A stretch of 48,430 nt of DNA from Carideicomes alvinocaridis. Lineage in GTDB: Bacteria; Pseudomonadota; Alphaproteobacteria; Rhodobacterales; Rhodobacteraceae. This document shows positions 40,936-48,430 of this stretch, in pieces. A program made the translations under genes and the position numbers. Below the pieces are notes generated by a model. It saw only the letters and a program-made list of their open reading frames with translations. It did not search any database and was not told the DNA's origin. The stretch covers positions 1 through 48,430 of the forward strand of contig SRJI02000036.1 of NCBI GenBank assembly GCA_005473895.2, given 5' to 3'. Positions within the stretch are counted from its first letter, which is position 1. Every line of letters begins with the position of its first letter.

Positions 40936-41552
40936 CGGGAACCGGCGCCAGAGGGCACTGGAACGAGGTCTACGGGTCGCACGGCGAGGAGGCTGTGTCC
41001 TGGTTCCAGAAAGAGCCGCAGCCAGGCCTTGAGCTGATAGAGCGCTACGGCGGCGGCCGCGCGGCCTCGGTCATCGATATCGGCGGCGGGGCCTCGCAGC
41101 TCGCGGACGCGCTGTGGGCCTCGGGCTATCGCGACCTGTCGATCCTGGATATCTCCGAAACGGCGCTCGGGCGGGCGAGAAAGCGCCTCGCTTCGTCGGC
41201 AGAAAAGGTCGGCTTCATCGTGGCCGATGTCACGACCTGGAACCCGGCCCGTCACTGGGATGTCTGGCACGATCGGGCCGTGATGCACTTCCTCGTTTCG
41301 GAGACCGGCCAGGCGGCCTATCGCCGGGCGTTGCTGGCGGCCACCGCACCTGGTTCCGTGGCGATCATCGGTACCTTCGCGCCGGACGGCCCCGAGCGGT
41401 GCAGCGGCCTGCCGGTTAGGCGCTGGTCCGCGGACGAGTTGTCGGAGTTCTTCGCACCCGAGTTTTCGCTTGTGGATCGGCGAAGGCACAGGCACGAGAC
41501 GCCGGGAGGCGTGACCCAGAGCTTCGAGTTCGCTGTGCTCCGACGGGTTTGA
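40932..41552 (+). CDS. Class I SAM-dependent methyltransferase
   Basis: A 206-residue protein with WNEVYGSHGEEAVSWFQ, the SAM-binding loop VIDIGGGASQLA, acidic LDISETALGRA and VWHDRAVMHFL motifs typical of the methyltransferase 11/12/25 families. A closely similar group is often annotated as generic methyltransferase beside metal genes; the substrate (thiopurine, metal ion or small thiol) is unknown. Its ATG overlaps the cueR stop (ATGA), so it belongs to the copA2-cueR operon. Confidence 0.83.
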   Translation: MTGTGARGHWNEVYGSHGEEAVSWFQKEPQPGLELIERYGGGRAASVIDIGGGASQLADALWASGYRDLSILDISETALGRARKRLASSAEKVGFIVADVTTWNPARHWDVWHDRAVMHFLVSETGQAAYRRALLAATAPGSVAIIGTFAPDGPERCSGLPVRRWSADELSEFFAPEFSLVDRRRHRHETPGGVTQSFEFAVLRRV

Positions 41553-41589
41553 GCCGTCGGCCCCAGACCCGGCCCGAGGTTGGCCAAGG

Positions 41590-41641
41590 GGAACCCTCCA
41601 GCGCGGGAGTGTTGTTTCACACTCAATTGACGGCAATTGAG
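41590..41641 (+). promoter_or_regulatory. Candidate MerR-type dyad and RBS-proximal inverted repeat before the DUF305 gene
   Basis: ACCCTCC-AGCGCG-GGAGTGT (41593-41612) resembles a degenerate CueR dyad preceded by GGAACC. Further on, CTCAATTG (41622-41629) and CAATTGAG (41634-41641) form a perfect 8-bp inverted repeat that touches the GAGGAGG ribosome-binding site. Confidence 0.45.
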
Positions 41642-41649
41642 GAGGCGAC

Positions 41650-42492
41650 ATGTCCTATATTCGGTTCGGTCTGATGATCGCGACTTCGACGATCATCATG
41701 TTCATCCTGATGTATCTGAACACCTACGCGTGGGAGCATCTCTTCTTCTCCGAGACGCGCGCCTACATGGCCATCCTGATGGGGGCAACGATGGCCATCG
41801 TGATGCTGTCCTTCATGCTGGCCATGTATTCGAGCAAAGTGCTGAACATCGCCATTTTTCTTGGCGCGGCGGTCGTCTTCGCCGGATCTCTCTGGCTGGT
41901 TCGCAGCCAGGTCACCGTCAGCGGGCCCAGCTACATGCGCGCGATGATCCCGCACCATTCCATCGCGGTCATGACGTCGGAGCGGGCCGGGATCGAGGAC
42001 GCGCGCGTGCGCAAGCTCGCCGACGAGATCATCGCCGCGCAGCGCAAGGAGATCGCGCAGATGCGCCATCTGATTGCGGATGTCTCCGGCGGCAACGTGG
42101 TCAACGACATCTACGAAGACCCCGCCGCCGAACCGGGCAGCGTCGAGGACGCCCTGAACAACACCCTGATTTCCAAGCTCGACCTTTCGCCACTCCCCGA
42201 GGAGGAGGCGAACCGGGTCGTCGACGCGCCGGGCGCATGCCGCTTCAACCGCAGTCCCGAGGCCGACCCGATCCTTTGGACCGGACCGGAGGGTGAAGCC
42301 GTGACCAAGCTCAACGGTGTTCTTGTCGGTCTGCAATCTTCCGGTGGCGAGCCCAGCTTCACCTCGGATGGCATGGAGGTCAGCGTTCGACCGCTTGGAG
42401 ATGAGGCGGACTGGCGCGGTGATGCGGAACTGACCTTCGCCCTCAATGCGGGGCTGACTGCAGGCTACCGGGGTTTCTGGTCGTGCGGCTGA
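41650..42492 (+). CDS. DUF305-domain membrane protein with extra C-terminal domain
   Basis: A 280-residue protein: three N-terminal membrane helices (about 5-25, 38-60, 66-86), then a DUF305 segment SGPSYMRAMIPHHSIAVMTSERA...ADEIIAAQRKEIAQMRHLI with the family His pair (102-103) and HxxM-type residues. After about residue 155 comes an unrecognised domain (GACRFNRSPEADPILWTG ... TAGYRGFWSCG) with two Cys. DUF305 proteins are common in copper and silver islands, with unknown function; the His/Met residues may bind metal. It ends the copper region. Confidence 0.84.
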   Translation: MSYIRFGLMIATSTIIMFILMYLNTYAWEHLFFSETRAYMAILMGATMAIVMLSFMLAMYSSKVLNIAIFLGAAVVFAGSLWLVRSQVTVSGPSYMRAMIPHHSIAVMTSERAGIEDARVRKLADEIIAAQRKEIAQMRHLIADVSGGNVVNDIYEDPAAEPGSVEDALNNTLISKLDLSPLPEEEANRVVDAPGACRFNRSPEADPILWTGPEGEAVTKLNGVLVGLQSSGGEPSFTSDGMEVSVRPLGDEADWRGDAELTFALNAGLTAGYRGFWSCG

Positions 42493-42530
42493 TGTCGAGC
42501 GCGACGGCACCCAGACTGCCTCGTCTAAAA

Positions 42531-42553
42531 TCTGCGCTGCGGTATCACGCAGA
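42531..42553 (-). terminator. Weak terminator of the recombinase operon
   Basis: TCTGCG (42531-42536) pairs with CGCAGA (42548-42553). On the minus strand TTTTAG follows. It overlaps the stop codon region of the last recombinase gene. Confidence 0.4.
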
Positions 42554-43942
42554 GGCTCCATGTGATCCATTGTACGCGTCGAAGATGTCGTCGATCTCTT
42601 TCCCGGCTGCTGCGAGTGATGCCTGCTTTGCCCTGTCACCGGTGTATTTCTTGCGCGCCTGCTGCGACGTGTGATCATTCATGAGCATACCGGCCAGCGT
42701 CGCGTCCTCACTGATCGCAAATACGACGTCATAGACGATGGATCGGCAGATGTGAGCGCCGGTTCCGAACTCCGAGGACCAGACCTGCGACACGTAATTC
42801 TCGGCAACGAGCGTGCCATCTGGATGGATGAATAGCGGCCATTCTTCTTCCTCGGCCGCGTCGCGCAGGGCGTCGAGATATTTCGGGTCATCATCCTGAA
42901 GCAGGCGGGCGTCGACGAAATGCTGCACATTTGGATGAATGGAGCCAGGGTATTCTTCCCGACCAGGAAGATGCCGGGTCTTGCGCAACTTGTAGTTCCG
43001 CAGGCAATAGCGGCCCTCGGTCCAGACGAGGTCGCGGCCGAACCTCAGGTCATGCCATTCACGTCGAAGCGGAGTCAGCGGAGGCACCGCGATCGCAAGG
43101 GCCCGGTTGCGCTTGATGACACGCTTTGCCGGGTTGGTTTGCTTCGCCACACCTTCGAGCACTGCCTCGGCGCGCGGATGAATGGTGGTGATGTCGATCG
43201 CGGCGAGGGCTGCGAATTTCCGGGCGGTCTCCACGCTGGCCCGGTCCCGCAGCTTCTGGAGGAGCTTATCGAGTTGCTTGACCAGGGCCTTCGGATAGGC
43301 CTTCGAGAACCGCAGAAAATCCCTGAGATCGGCGAATGTCGCGATGATCGTTGACGTGCTCAGTGGCGCGCCCCGGGCGGAAATTCTCGTCGTCTCATAG
43401 GTATAGAATTTCCGGAGCGAGGCTATTTCGAAGTCCAGCGCCAGCCCGCTTTCTCGCAGATACCAGCCGTATTGGCAGAGCTTCCGGGTCATGCGGTCGT
43501 AGAGATCCGGCACCAGCTTGATTTCGCCATCTTCTCTGCGGTCCCGGATCCGGGCCAGGTGCTGTTGCCATTCCGCCGGAAGGTCTTCTGGATAGAGTGA
43601 GATGGTCCGTTCATAGTCGCGACGCGGCTCACGCGAGATGCCGGCGAAGCGCGCGCATGCGGTCAGGGTCTGTTCGGCAGCACGCAGGGACGCAAGCGGC
43701 GGGGCCTCGGGTCCGTCGGTCTTGATCATGGCCGCGATGGCATGTTCGATCGTGGCGGCACCGCTATTGAGGCGGGCCCAGACCCGGCAGTCGGTTGGTG
43801 TGAGCTCAGTGCAGCCATGCTCCGTCATGAACTCGACCAGGTTGTCGAGTGCCTGCAATTCCGCGAGCGGCATGTTGAGCAGAATGGGGGAAGCCGCGTT
43901 GGGTTGCCAGTGTGGCTTCGCGAGGATGACGTGGCGGGTCAT
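42545..43942 (-). CDS. Tyrosine recombinase-like protein (third of the cluster)
   Basis: A 465-residue protein starting at ATG 43942, which overlaps the stop of the preceding recombinase. The C-terminal half has catalytic-domain traces: NYKLRKTRH (possible beta-hairpin Lys), HICRSIV (His-x-x-Arg) and MNDHTSQQARKKYTGD (His, nucleophilic Tyr). The first catalytic Arg is less clear (TPLRREWHDLRFGRD). The N-terminal half looks like a SAM-like core-binding domain. It probably acts with the two recombinases upstream in excision and integration. Confidence 0.8.
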   Translation of the reverse strand: MTRHVILAKPHWQPNAASPILLNMPLAELQALDNLVEFMTEHGCTELTPTDCRVWARLNSGAATIEHAIAAMIKTDGPEAPPLASLRAAEQTLTACARFAGISREPRRDYERTISLYPEDLPAEWQQHLARIRDRREDGEIKLVPDLYDRMTRKLCQYGWYLRESGLALDFEIASLRKFYTYETTRISARGAPLSTSTIIATFADLRDFLRFSKAYPKALVKQLDKLLQKLRDRASVETARKFAALAAIDITTIHPRAEAVLEGVAKQTNPAKRVIKRNRALAIAVPPLTPLRREWHDLRFGRDLVWTEGRYCLRNYKLRKTRHLPGREEYPGSIHPNVQHFVDARLLQDDDPKYLDALRDAAEEEEWPLFIHPDGTLVAENYVSQVWSSEFGTGAHICRSIVYDVVFAISEDATLAGMLMNDHTSQQARKKYTGDRAKQASLAAAGKEIDDIFDAYNGSHGASA

Positions 43943-45774
43943 TTTCCGGCCAAAGCCTCCGCCAGGAGATCCTGCACTTCTTCGAGCTTCTGCCGCTTGT
44001 CGATCCACCCGTAATAGGTGTCGAGCACGCCGACCGAGCACCCGAGATAGGCCGCTGCTCGCCCCCGGTTGCTCCAGGACCGCGCGAGCAACAGCGTTGC
44101 GAAGCCATGCCGGAAATTGTGCGGGAACATCGGCAAGCCGATCTCTGCGCTGCTTCGGGTCAGCCATTTGTAGAGCATGGACCCAGCCAGAGGACGGGCC
44201 GATCGCTCCGAAACGAACAGGTGCGTGGCCAGTGCGCACTCTTTCTCCTCGCAGTAGTCTGGGTCGGCGAAGTCGAAGAGCGGCCGCGCCGTCTTCAGAT
44301 ACCAATCGAGCACCTCGTAGCCGCAATACTTGTCATCCCGGATGTGGATGGGGGGCAGCTCAACATACTCGCCTTTCATGTCTTTCTGCGCGATCCGTAA
44401 CTCGAAGAACTTCCTTTCACCTGCCGTCTTGCGGAAAAGATTCTGCCCGGTGCCGCTACACTCTGCAGCCAGCGCACTGCCTTTCCGTAGGCCGGCGCCA
44501 CGGATTGCCAGCGCGGAGAAAGCGGCGCAGGTCGAAAGACGCCGCGCGGCACGCAGTTGCGATTTGGTGAGAGCCTTATCTGTCGCGAGAACGTCCTTCG
44601 CACGCTCTTGGTAGAGCACGTGCTGCCGCAAAAAGGTCCGGACATCGGCGGGGTCGTGAATGAGGCGCTCGCAGAACACCCGGTTCTTGGGGGACATCTT
44701 CTCCCCCGCTGCATGGCCCTCCTGCAGGTGCGGGTTCTTCTTCAGCGACTTGAGCCATTTTTTCGTCCTGATCCCGTTGGCCTTGCCGATCTGCGCGACG
44801 ATGCGGACGTAATCCGCGGCGGTCCGAAGACTGGACCCCACTTCCGTTTCGGACTGGTCGATCCAATGGCGGATGGCGGCGATGCGAACCGGGGTCTCGA
44901 ACAGCGAGCCGAGACAGTTCAACGACGCCAGGTCGGCTTTGCCGGTTTCCTGCGCGGCCCGGGCCAATGCGACCAGGGCCGCGCAATAAGTCTTGGCCGT
45001 CTCCTGATTGAAATTCTCGGTGCAACTCTCAGAGACATCGTCGTAGGTGCTTTGGTCGTAGCGTGCCGCCTCGACCATGTCGGCGATCATCTTGCGCACA
45101 GAGTCGGGCACGGGGGTGCGGGCCGTCGGAACGAGATAGGTTGGGTCGTAGTCTGGTGGCAGATGTGCTGCGATCTGCGGGAAGACGCGGTGGCGGGCAA
45201 GCGCCCTGAGGGCTGTCGCGGATGCATCGCTCTCATGGGTCGGCATTCCGTCCAGGAAGGATGGAACGGTGTCAGGGGTCAGGTCCATCGGGTCGATGCC
45301 AGCCGACCGTGCCCGGTCGGAGAAGGTCCGAACCGCGCCGAGAGTCCCCGGATGAACGGGACCATGGTCTTTTGAGAGCTCTTCCAGGAGGGCCAGGAAC
45401 GGGGTCCAGCCGTCGACGCGCTCCCGCAATGCTTTCTTGGCAGCGACGAGACCGAGGGTGGTCCGGATCCTGCGGCGGACGACTTCGCGCCACTTCGCAT
45501 AGCTGCTCTTGGACTGCCAGAAAGTCCGACCTGAGCCGGGCAGCGGTCCGGCCCCGATCTGCTTGAGAGGCGGGAAATGGCTGTCGAACCAGGTCAGCAG
45601 GTCCACCCCGTCACCATCGAGGATCGAGAGTGGCTTGTCGAAGAACTCGCCGACCCGGACAATGCGGTTGCGTTCGGTTTCGTTGACGGTCTCGTCGAGC
45701 ACCGTCTGCATGGTTTGTGAGACTGGCACGGGAACGGCCATCGCAGTCTGGGAGGCAGTGGAGAAAAAACCCAT
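43939..45774 (-). CDS. Large tyrosine recombinase (second of the cluster)
   Basis: A 611-residue protein from ATG 45774 (AAGGAA upstream). The catalytic domain shows RGAGLRKGSALA (Arg I region), FPHNFRHGFATLLL (His-x-x-Arg-His) and YLGCSVGVLDTYYGWID (Tyr nucleophile). Its N-terminal segment (LTWFDSHFPP...SYAKWREVVRRRIR) closely resembles that of the short recombinase just upstream, so the two share an ancestor. It is coupled to the third recombinase by ATGA. Confidence 0.88.
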   Translation of the reverse strand: MGFFSTASQTAMAVPVPVSQTMQTVLDETVNETERNRIVRVGEFFDKPLSILDGDGVDLLTWFDSHFPPLKQIGAGPLPGSGRTFWQSKSSYAKWREVVRRRIRTTLGLVAAKKALRERVDGWTPFLALLEELSKDHGPVHPGTLGAVRTFSDRARSAGIDPMDLTPDTVPSFLDGMPTHESDASATALRALARHRVFPQIAAHLPPDYDPTYLVPTARTPVPDSVRKMIADMVEAARYDQSTYDDVSESCTENFNQETAKTYCAALVALARAAQETGKADLASLNCLGSLFETPVRIAAIRHWIDQSETEVGSSLRTAADYVRIVAQIGKANGIRTKKWLKSLKKNPHLQEGHAAGEKMSPKNRVFCERLIHDPADVRTFLRQHVLYQERAKDVLATDKALTKSQLRAARRLSTCAAFSALAIRGAGLRKGSALAAECSGTGQNLFRKTAGERKFFELRIAQKDMKGEYVELPPIHIRDDKYCGYEVLDWYLKTARPLFDFADPDYCEEKECALATHLFVSERSARPLAGSMLYKWLTRSSAEIGLPMFPHNFRHGFATLLLARSWSNRGRAAAYLGCSVGVLDTYYGWIDKRQKLEEVQDLLAEALAGK

Positions 45775-45838
45775 TCGGTATTCCTTATCGGGTTGTAGGG
45801 AGGCGGCCGCCGTCCCGGAGGGGTCGCGATTTCTGGGA

Positions 45839-46312
45839 TCAATCGGACTTAGGGTTCGATGCGGCCTTACGGAAATTCGCGTAATAGGCTCTCGTGCGCC
45901 TGACATCAGTGTGCCCGAGAAGCTGGGCTGCCGGGATCGGGGAGTGGGGGTGCGCATTCGTTCGGGAGAGGAGGCTCGCCTGGACGTGACGGATGCGCAT
46001 GACGGACGTGCCGAGCGTGTAGACGTACCGCCCGATGGCGCGGCGGACGGCGTTGCGCCAAGCCTGGTAGGCTTGGGCACTGGTCCAGAGCGCCTTGGCA
46101 CCGTCGAAGCCGCCGCTCGGAAAGTGCGCATCGAACCAGTCGATGTCCGCCGGCATGGTCCCGAGGGGGGCGCCGAGGGCAGTCTCGAGGCGCCTCAGGG
46201 CGGACTGGAGACGCCGATCAGGTTCGTGCTCAAGCACCTCCCGAAGAGTGAATGGCGCCTGTGCGGGCAGGTTCACGACGATGCGATTGAGGTTTTTCCT
46301 TTTGGGAACCAT
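45839..46312 (-). CDS. Short tyrosine recombinase, internally deleted (first of the cluster)
   Basis: A 157-residue product from ATG 46312 (AAAGGAAA upstream). Its first 90 residues match the N-terminus of the next recombinase in style (DWFDAHFPSGG, AYQAWRNAVRRAIG), then the frame passes directly to a catalytic end, RIRHVQASL ... AAQLLGHTDVRRTRAYYANF, with the Arg, GHT His and Tyr boxes. The central core, including the first catalytic Arg, is missing. It may be an in-frame deletion remnant, or a small accessory protein that helps synapsis. Confidence 0.7.
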   Translation of the reverse strand: MVPKRKNLNRIVVNLPAQAPFTLREVLEHEPDRRLQSALRRLETALGAPLGTMPADIDWFDAHFPSGGFDGAKALWTSAQAYQAWRNAVRRAIGRYVYTLGTSVMRIRHVQASLLSRTNAHPHSPIPAAQLLGHTDVRRTRAYYANFRKAASNPKSD

Positions 46313-46398
46313 GGGATTTCCTTTCATCTGGTTCATTGAGGAGATTGGTCGCTTGGCGTGCAGACGAAGCGAAAATGTGCACTCGAGTCGGAATATTC

Positions 46399-46425
46399 GG
46401 GAACTAAGCGACGCCTTATGTTCCC
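46399..46425. repeat. Inverted repeat between the recombinase and HTH genes
   Basis: GGGAAC-TAAG (46399-46408) pairs with CTTA-T-GTTCCC (46415-46425) with one bulged T. The 46328-46466 gap has no other recognisable feature. It could be a terminator, a regulator site or a recombinase-binding site. Confidence 0.45.
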
Positions 46426-46466
46426 AACAGTTTCGCCTCGGCCGGCCCCCCGTGCAGGCAATCGCC

Positions 46467-47210
46467 TTAGCGTGCATTTGCGCCGGATCCTGTGCAGGAG
46501 AGCCGCGTTTCAGACTGGGCAGCCGCGCGTGCCGTGGTGTCTGCGAACAGGCCGCGAGACGTGCCGCCCGTGGAGGAGGGCGCGACCTCCGGGATGACGA
46601 CATTTGTCTCTTCGGCCCGGAGATCTTCCTCCGAAGCGGGCTTCTCTTCTGAGGATGCGAGCCTGTGCACCACGTCCGAAACGATGTAGCGTATGCGCCC
46701 ATGGCTGATGATCCGGGCCGGGAGATCTCCCTTGTCCACGAGGATAGCGTCGATCCGGGCTTGCGCGACCTTGAGATGCCGCGCCAGGCGCGAGGCGGGC
46801 AGGGCGTGTCCCTCGATCGGGGCCAAACTGTGAAAGGCGTTTCTGGGGCTTGCCAGCAACTGCTCGACCTGCGCGTTCAGCATCAGATTCCGTCTTGGTC
46901 CGAATGCATAAAGCGGCGGGTAGGGGTTGCCGGGGGTGCGCAGAGCGTCACGGAGGTCGTCGCCGGGGAGACCGAACCGTTCCGCGACGTCAGTGACCCT
47001 TAGCAGGCCTCCACCGAGCATTTTTTCCTCGGCCGAATCCGATGGCGACAGGCCGAGCAGATGCTCGTAGATTCGCAGCATGGGGTATTTGTGACCAAGC
47101 GGCTGAATCCCGAACCGGCTGATGAAAGTGCCAACGGAATTGCGCGAGAGCGTCGACCAGTCCTGCAGGTCGAGGAGCGTCGCGGCGTGAAATTTTGCGA
47201 AGGGCAGCAT
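46467..47210 (-). CDS. Putative DNA-binding protein upstream of the recombinases
   Basis: A 247-residue soluble protein. Two segments look like helix-turn-helix modules: RVTDVAERFGLPGDDLRDALRTPG and ASRLARHLKVAQARIDAILVDKG; around them lie LSRNSVGTFISRFGIQPLGHK and basic residues. No signal peptide or enzyme motif is seen. The C-terminal 60 residues are acidic and low in structure. ATG 47210 sits 6 bp from AGGAG, better than ATG 47216. It could control the recombinases or act as their directionality factor. Confidence 0.7.
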   Translation of the reverse strand: MLPFAKFHAATLLDLQDWSTLSRNSVGTFISRFGIQPLGHKYPMLRIYEHLLGLSPSDSAEEKMLGGGLLRVTDVAERFGLPGDDLRDALRTPGNPYPPLYAFGPRRNLMLNAQVEQLLASPRNAFHSLAPIEGHALPASRLARHLKVAQARIDAILVDKGDLPARIISHGRIRYIVSDVVHRLASSEEKPASEEDLRAEETNVVIPEVAPSSTGGTSRGLFADTTARAAAQSETRLSCTGSGANAR

Positions 47211-47360
47211 GGGCATCTCCTGTTTTGCAGGAGATGGTTCCGATCGCCGAGTTACAAAAAGAAACGGGGGGTATCCGCAGATCGTGTCGATCGGCTATGC
47301 GGACCTTCCTACAGTTGGCTGCCCATGCTTCGCAGCCGCCGCGACAGCGCATGCCATCAT

Positions 47361-47492
47361 AAGAGTGGGCGGATTGTGTTGAAGAAGTCGGTCGAAATCG
47401 CCGATTTCGCGGCTCGGGTCTCTCCGCCAACGCCAAGTCGTTCGGGCCTCGGCCCGGCTGACCGCCTCAAGGCGGCTATCTGGCCGTTCAGC
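47361..47492. other. Non-coding stretch with inverted repeat, probable IS end
   Basis: The 47211-47492 stretch holds no credible gene. CGAAATCG (47393-47400) and CGATTTCG (47402-47409) form a perfect inverted repeat, preceded by GTGTTGAAGAAGTCGG, a sequence type often found near ends of IS5/IS1182-like elements. The 3' end of the broken transposase element is therefore placed here, tentatively. Confidence 0.4.
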
Positions 47493-48163
47493 TCATGCTG
47501 CGGCCTCCTGCATTGCGCATTGAGGGCGTAGCTTCGCGAGTTTTCGGAGGTTTTGGGCGATGGCGGCGAGCAGGAATTCGTCCTTGGCTCCGTTTGGTCC
47601 GCGCAGCCGCAGCCGTGTCAGGCCGAGGATCTGTTTCAGGTGGGCGAAGAGCATCTCAACCTTCTTCCGCTTGTCGCGGGACACCTTGTAGGCCCTGGAT
47701 TTTCGGCATTCGCGGGCGAACTCACGGGCCTCCTCATGGGGTCCGGGGTGACGTATCGCGCATCGGCTTTCGGGCAGCAGATTTCCTCTGATGGGCAGGC
47801 CTGGCAGGTCGGTTTCAGGCTGCGGTATTTCTTGCGTCCACCGGTGTCCTGACCTCGATCCGGGTCGGAATAGTTCCGGCGGAACTGTTTGAGCGCGTGA
47901 CCCTCCGGGCTGATATACTGGTTGTTCGCCTCGTCCCATTCGAAGTCTGATCGTGAAAAGGTCCCGTCCGTCCGCTCCGACTTGTCGATCACGGGGACGA
48001 AGGGAATGATGCTGCGCTTCCTGACCAGCCATCCGAGATTCTCGGCAATGCCATAGGCTGTGTCGGCAGCCAGCCAATCCGGCCTGATCCCGAACCGCTT
48101 CTCCGTCCTGTCCAGCATGGTGCGCGACGCCCCGACCTCAGCCTGTCGGATAGCGCGTGTCGA
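47493..48163 (-). pseudogene. IS1182-family transposase remnant, truncated and frameshifted
   Basis: From about 48163 the minus strand reads STRAIRQAEVGASRTMLDRTE, IRPDWLAADTAYGIAENL and RTDGTFSRSDFEWDE, up to ARYVTPDP near 47745. There the match changes frame and goes on as HEEAREFARECRKS and KVEMLFAHLKQILGL to the stop at 47493. Conserved blocks are those of IS1182/IS5-type DDE transposases, including the Y-RxxKKVEMLFAHLK end. The N-terminal half is absent. It cannot make an active enzyme as read. Confidence 0.87.
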
Positions 48164-48282
48164 TAGTGCCCCACGGCGCGGTGTAGGAGGCCGCGGGCGA
48201 CGCTGATGGCGACGCTGGCGGTCACCGTCGATCTTCGGAAAAGTTTGGGTTGCGACACCTGAAACCTGAGACGGAGATGACG

Positions 48283-48430
48283 ATGACCGACGACAGAATG
48301 GCGCTAATCGAGCTGGTTGAGAAGCAGGCCGATGGCGACCTCGTGCGCGAGATGCTGGCCTTTGCGGCCGAGCGGATCATGGAAGCAGAGATCGAGGCGC
48401 GAACGGGCGCGGCCAAAGGTACGCGCTCGC
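48283..48430 (+). mobile_element. Start of an IS256-family transposase (cut by window end)
   Basis: The frame begins MTDDRMALIELVEKQADGDL and continues LAFAAERIMEAEIEARTGAAKGTRS to the window edge, the typical N-terminus of IS256/Mutator-type transposases. GGAG lies 6 bp before ATG 48283; an in-frame ATG at 48277 is an alternative. The 48164-48282 stretch is probably the left end of this element, which would have inserted into the IS1182 transposase gene. The catalytic domain is outside the window. Confidence 0.85.

Noticed and set aside
42545-44326. Longer version of the third recombinase starting at 44326
   Set aside because: The first 128 residues are out of frame with, and antisense-like relative to, the verified end of the second recombinase; ATG 43942 overlaps its stop.
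1-48430. tRNA, rRNA or CRISPR loci
   Set aside because: No cloverleaf, CCA-ended arm, conserved rRNA segment or regular repeat-spacer pattern was seen by eye; a tRNA or CRISPR scan was not possible here.

Overview
The window is GC-rich DNA with tightly packed, overlapping genes. It most likely comes from an alphaproteobacterium of the Rhodobacterales. The norCBQD order, a pseudoazurin divergent from an NnrR-type regulator, and nnrS just downstream are an arrangement known from Paracoccus/Rhodobacter-like denitrifiers. This assignment is inferred from gene content; no rRNA or tRNA gene was seen.

Region 1 (1-6183) is a denitrification block. norC-norB-norQ-norD (minus strand, norD cut by the window edge) encode nitric oxide reductase and its assembly factors. 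A small DUF1858-like protein, the Crp/FNR-type regulator NnrR, pseudoazurin and NnrS follow. Two FNR/NnrR-type palindromes lie about 41.5 bp upstream of plausible start points for norC and pseudoazurin.

Region 2 (6290-12860) begins after a short AT-rich patch. It holds a copper-tolerance operon on the minus strand: a small Cys-containing secreted protein, a small lipoprotein, a TolC-like lipoprotein, a multicopper oxidase, a CopI-like cupredoxin and a CusF-like protein. A decayed copper-ATPase remnant, a DUF4396 membrane protein and a PRC-barrel-like secreted protein with an apparent frameshift follow.

Region 3 (12862-21385) contains a YHS/HMBD-type copper ATPase, an operon of DUF302 protein, potassium-channel-like protein, TVP38 protein and APC permease, a Met-rich EF-hand protein, a two-component system and a SHOCT protein. 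Region 4 (21441-28368) carries ccmF, ccmG, ccmH and ccmI without ccmABCDE, then a CDF transporter, an L-2-amino-thiazoline-4-carboxylate hydrolase-like protein and an EamA transporter.

Region 5 (28379-42492) is periplasmic redox and copper control. It includes ScsB and a DsbA-like partner, a DUF2933 protein, an L,D-transpeptidase, a run of c-type cytochromes around a second multicopper oxidase, and an ScsC-like thiol oxidoreductase. It ends with a frameshifted HMA copper chaperone, a second copper ATPase, CueR, a methyltransferase and a DUF305 protein. CueR-type operators with 19-bp spacers precede copA1, copA2, the chaperone and probably the scs operon. A separate GATACAA direct-repeat motif occurs both at the two-component locus and beside the scs operon.

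Region 6 (42531-48430) is mobile DNA: a helix-turn-helix-like protein and three consecutive tyrosine recombinases (one internally shortened), a broken IS1182-type transposase and the start of an IS256-type transposase. I read regions 2-5 as an acquired copper island that brings its own cytochrome and disulfide maturation genes to a denitrifying host.
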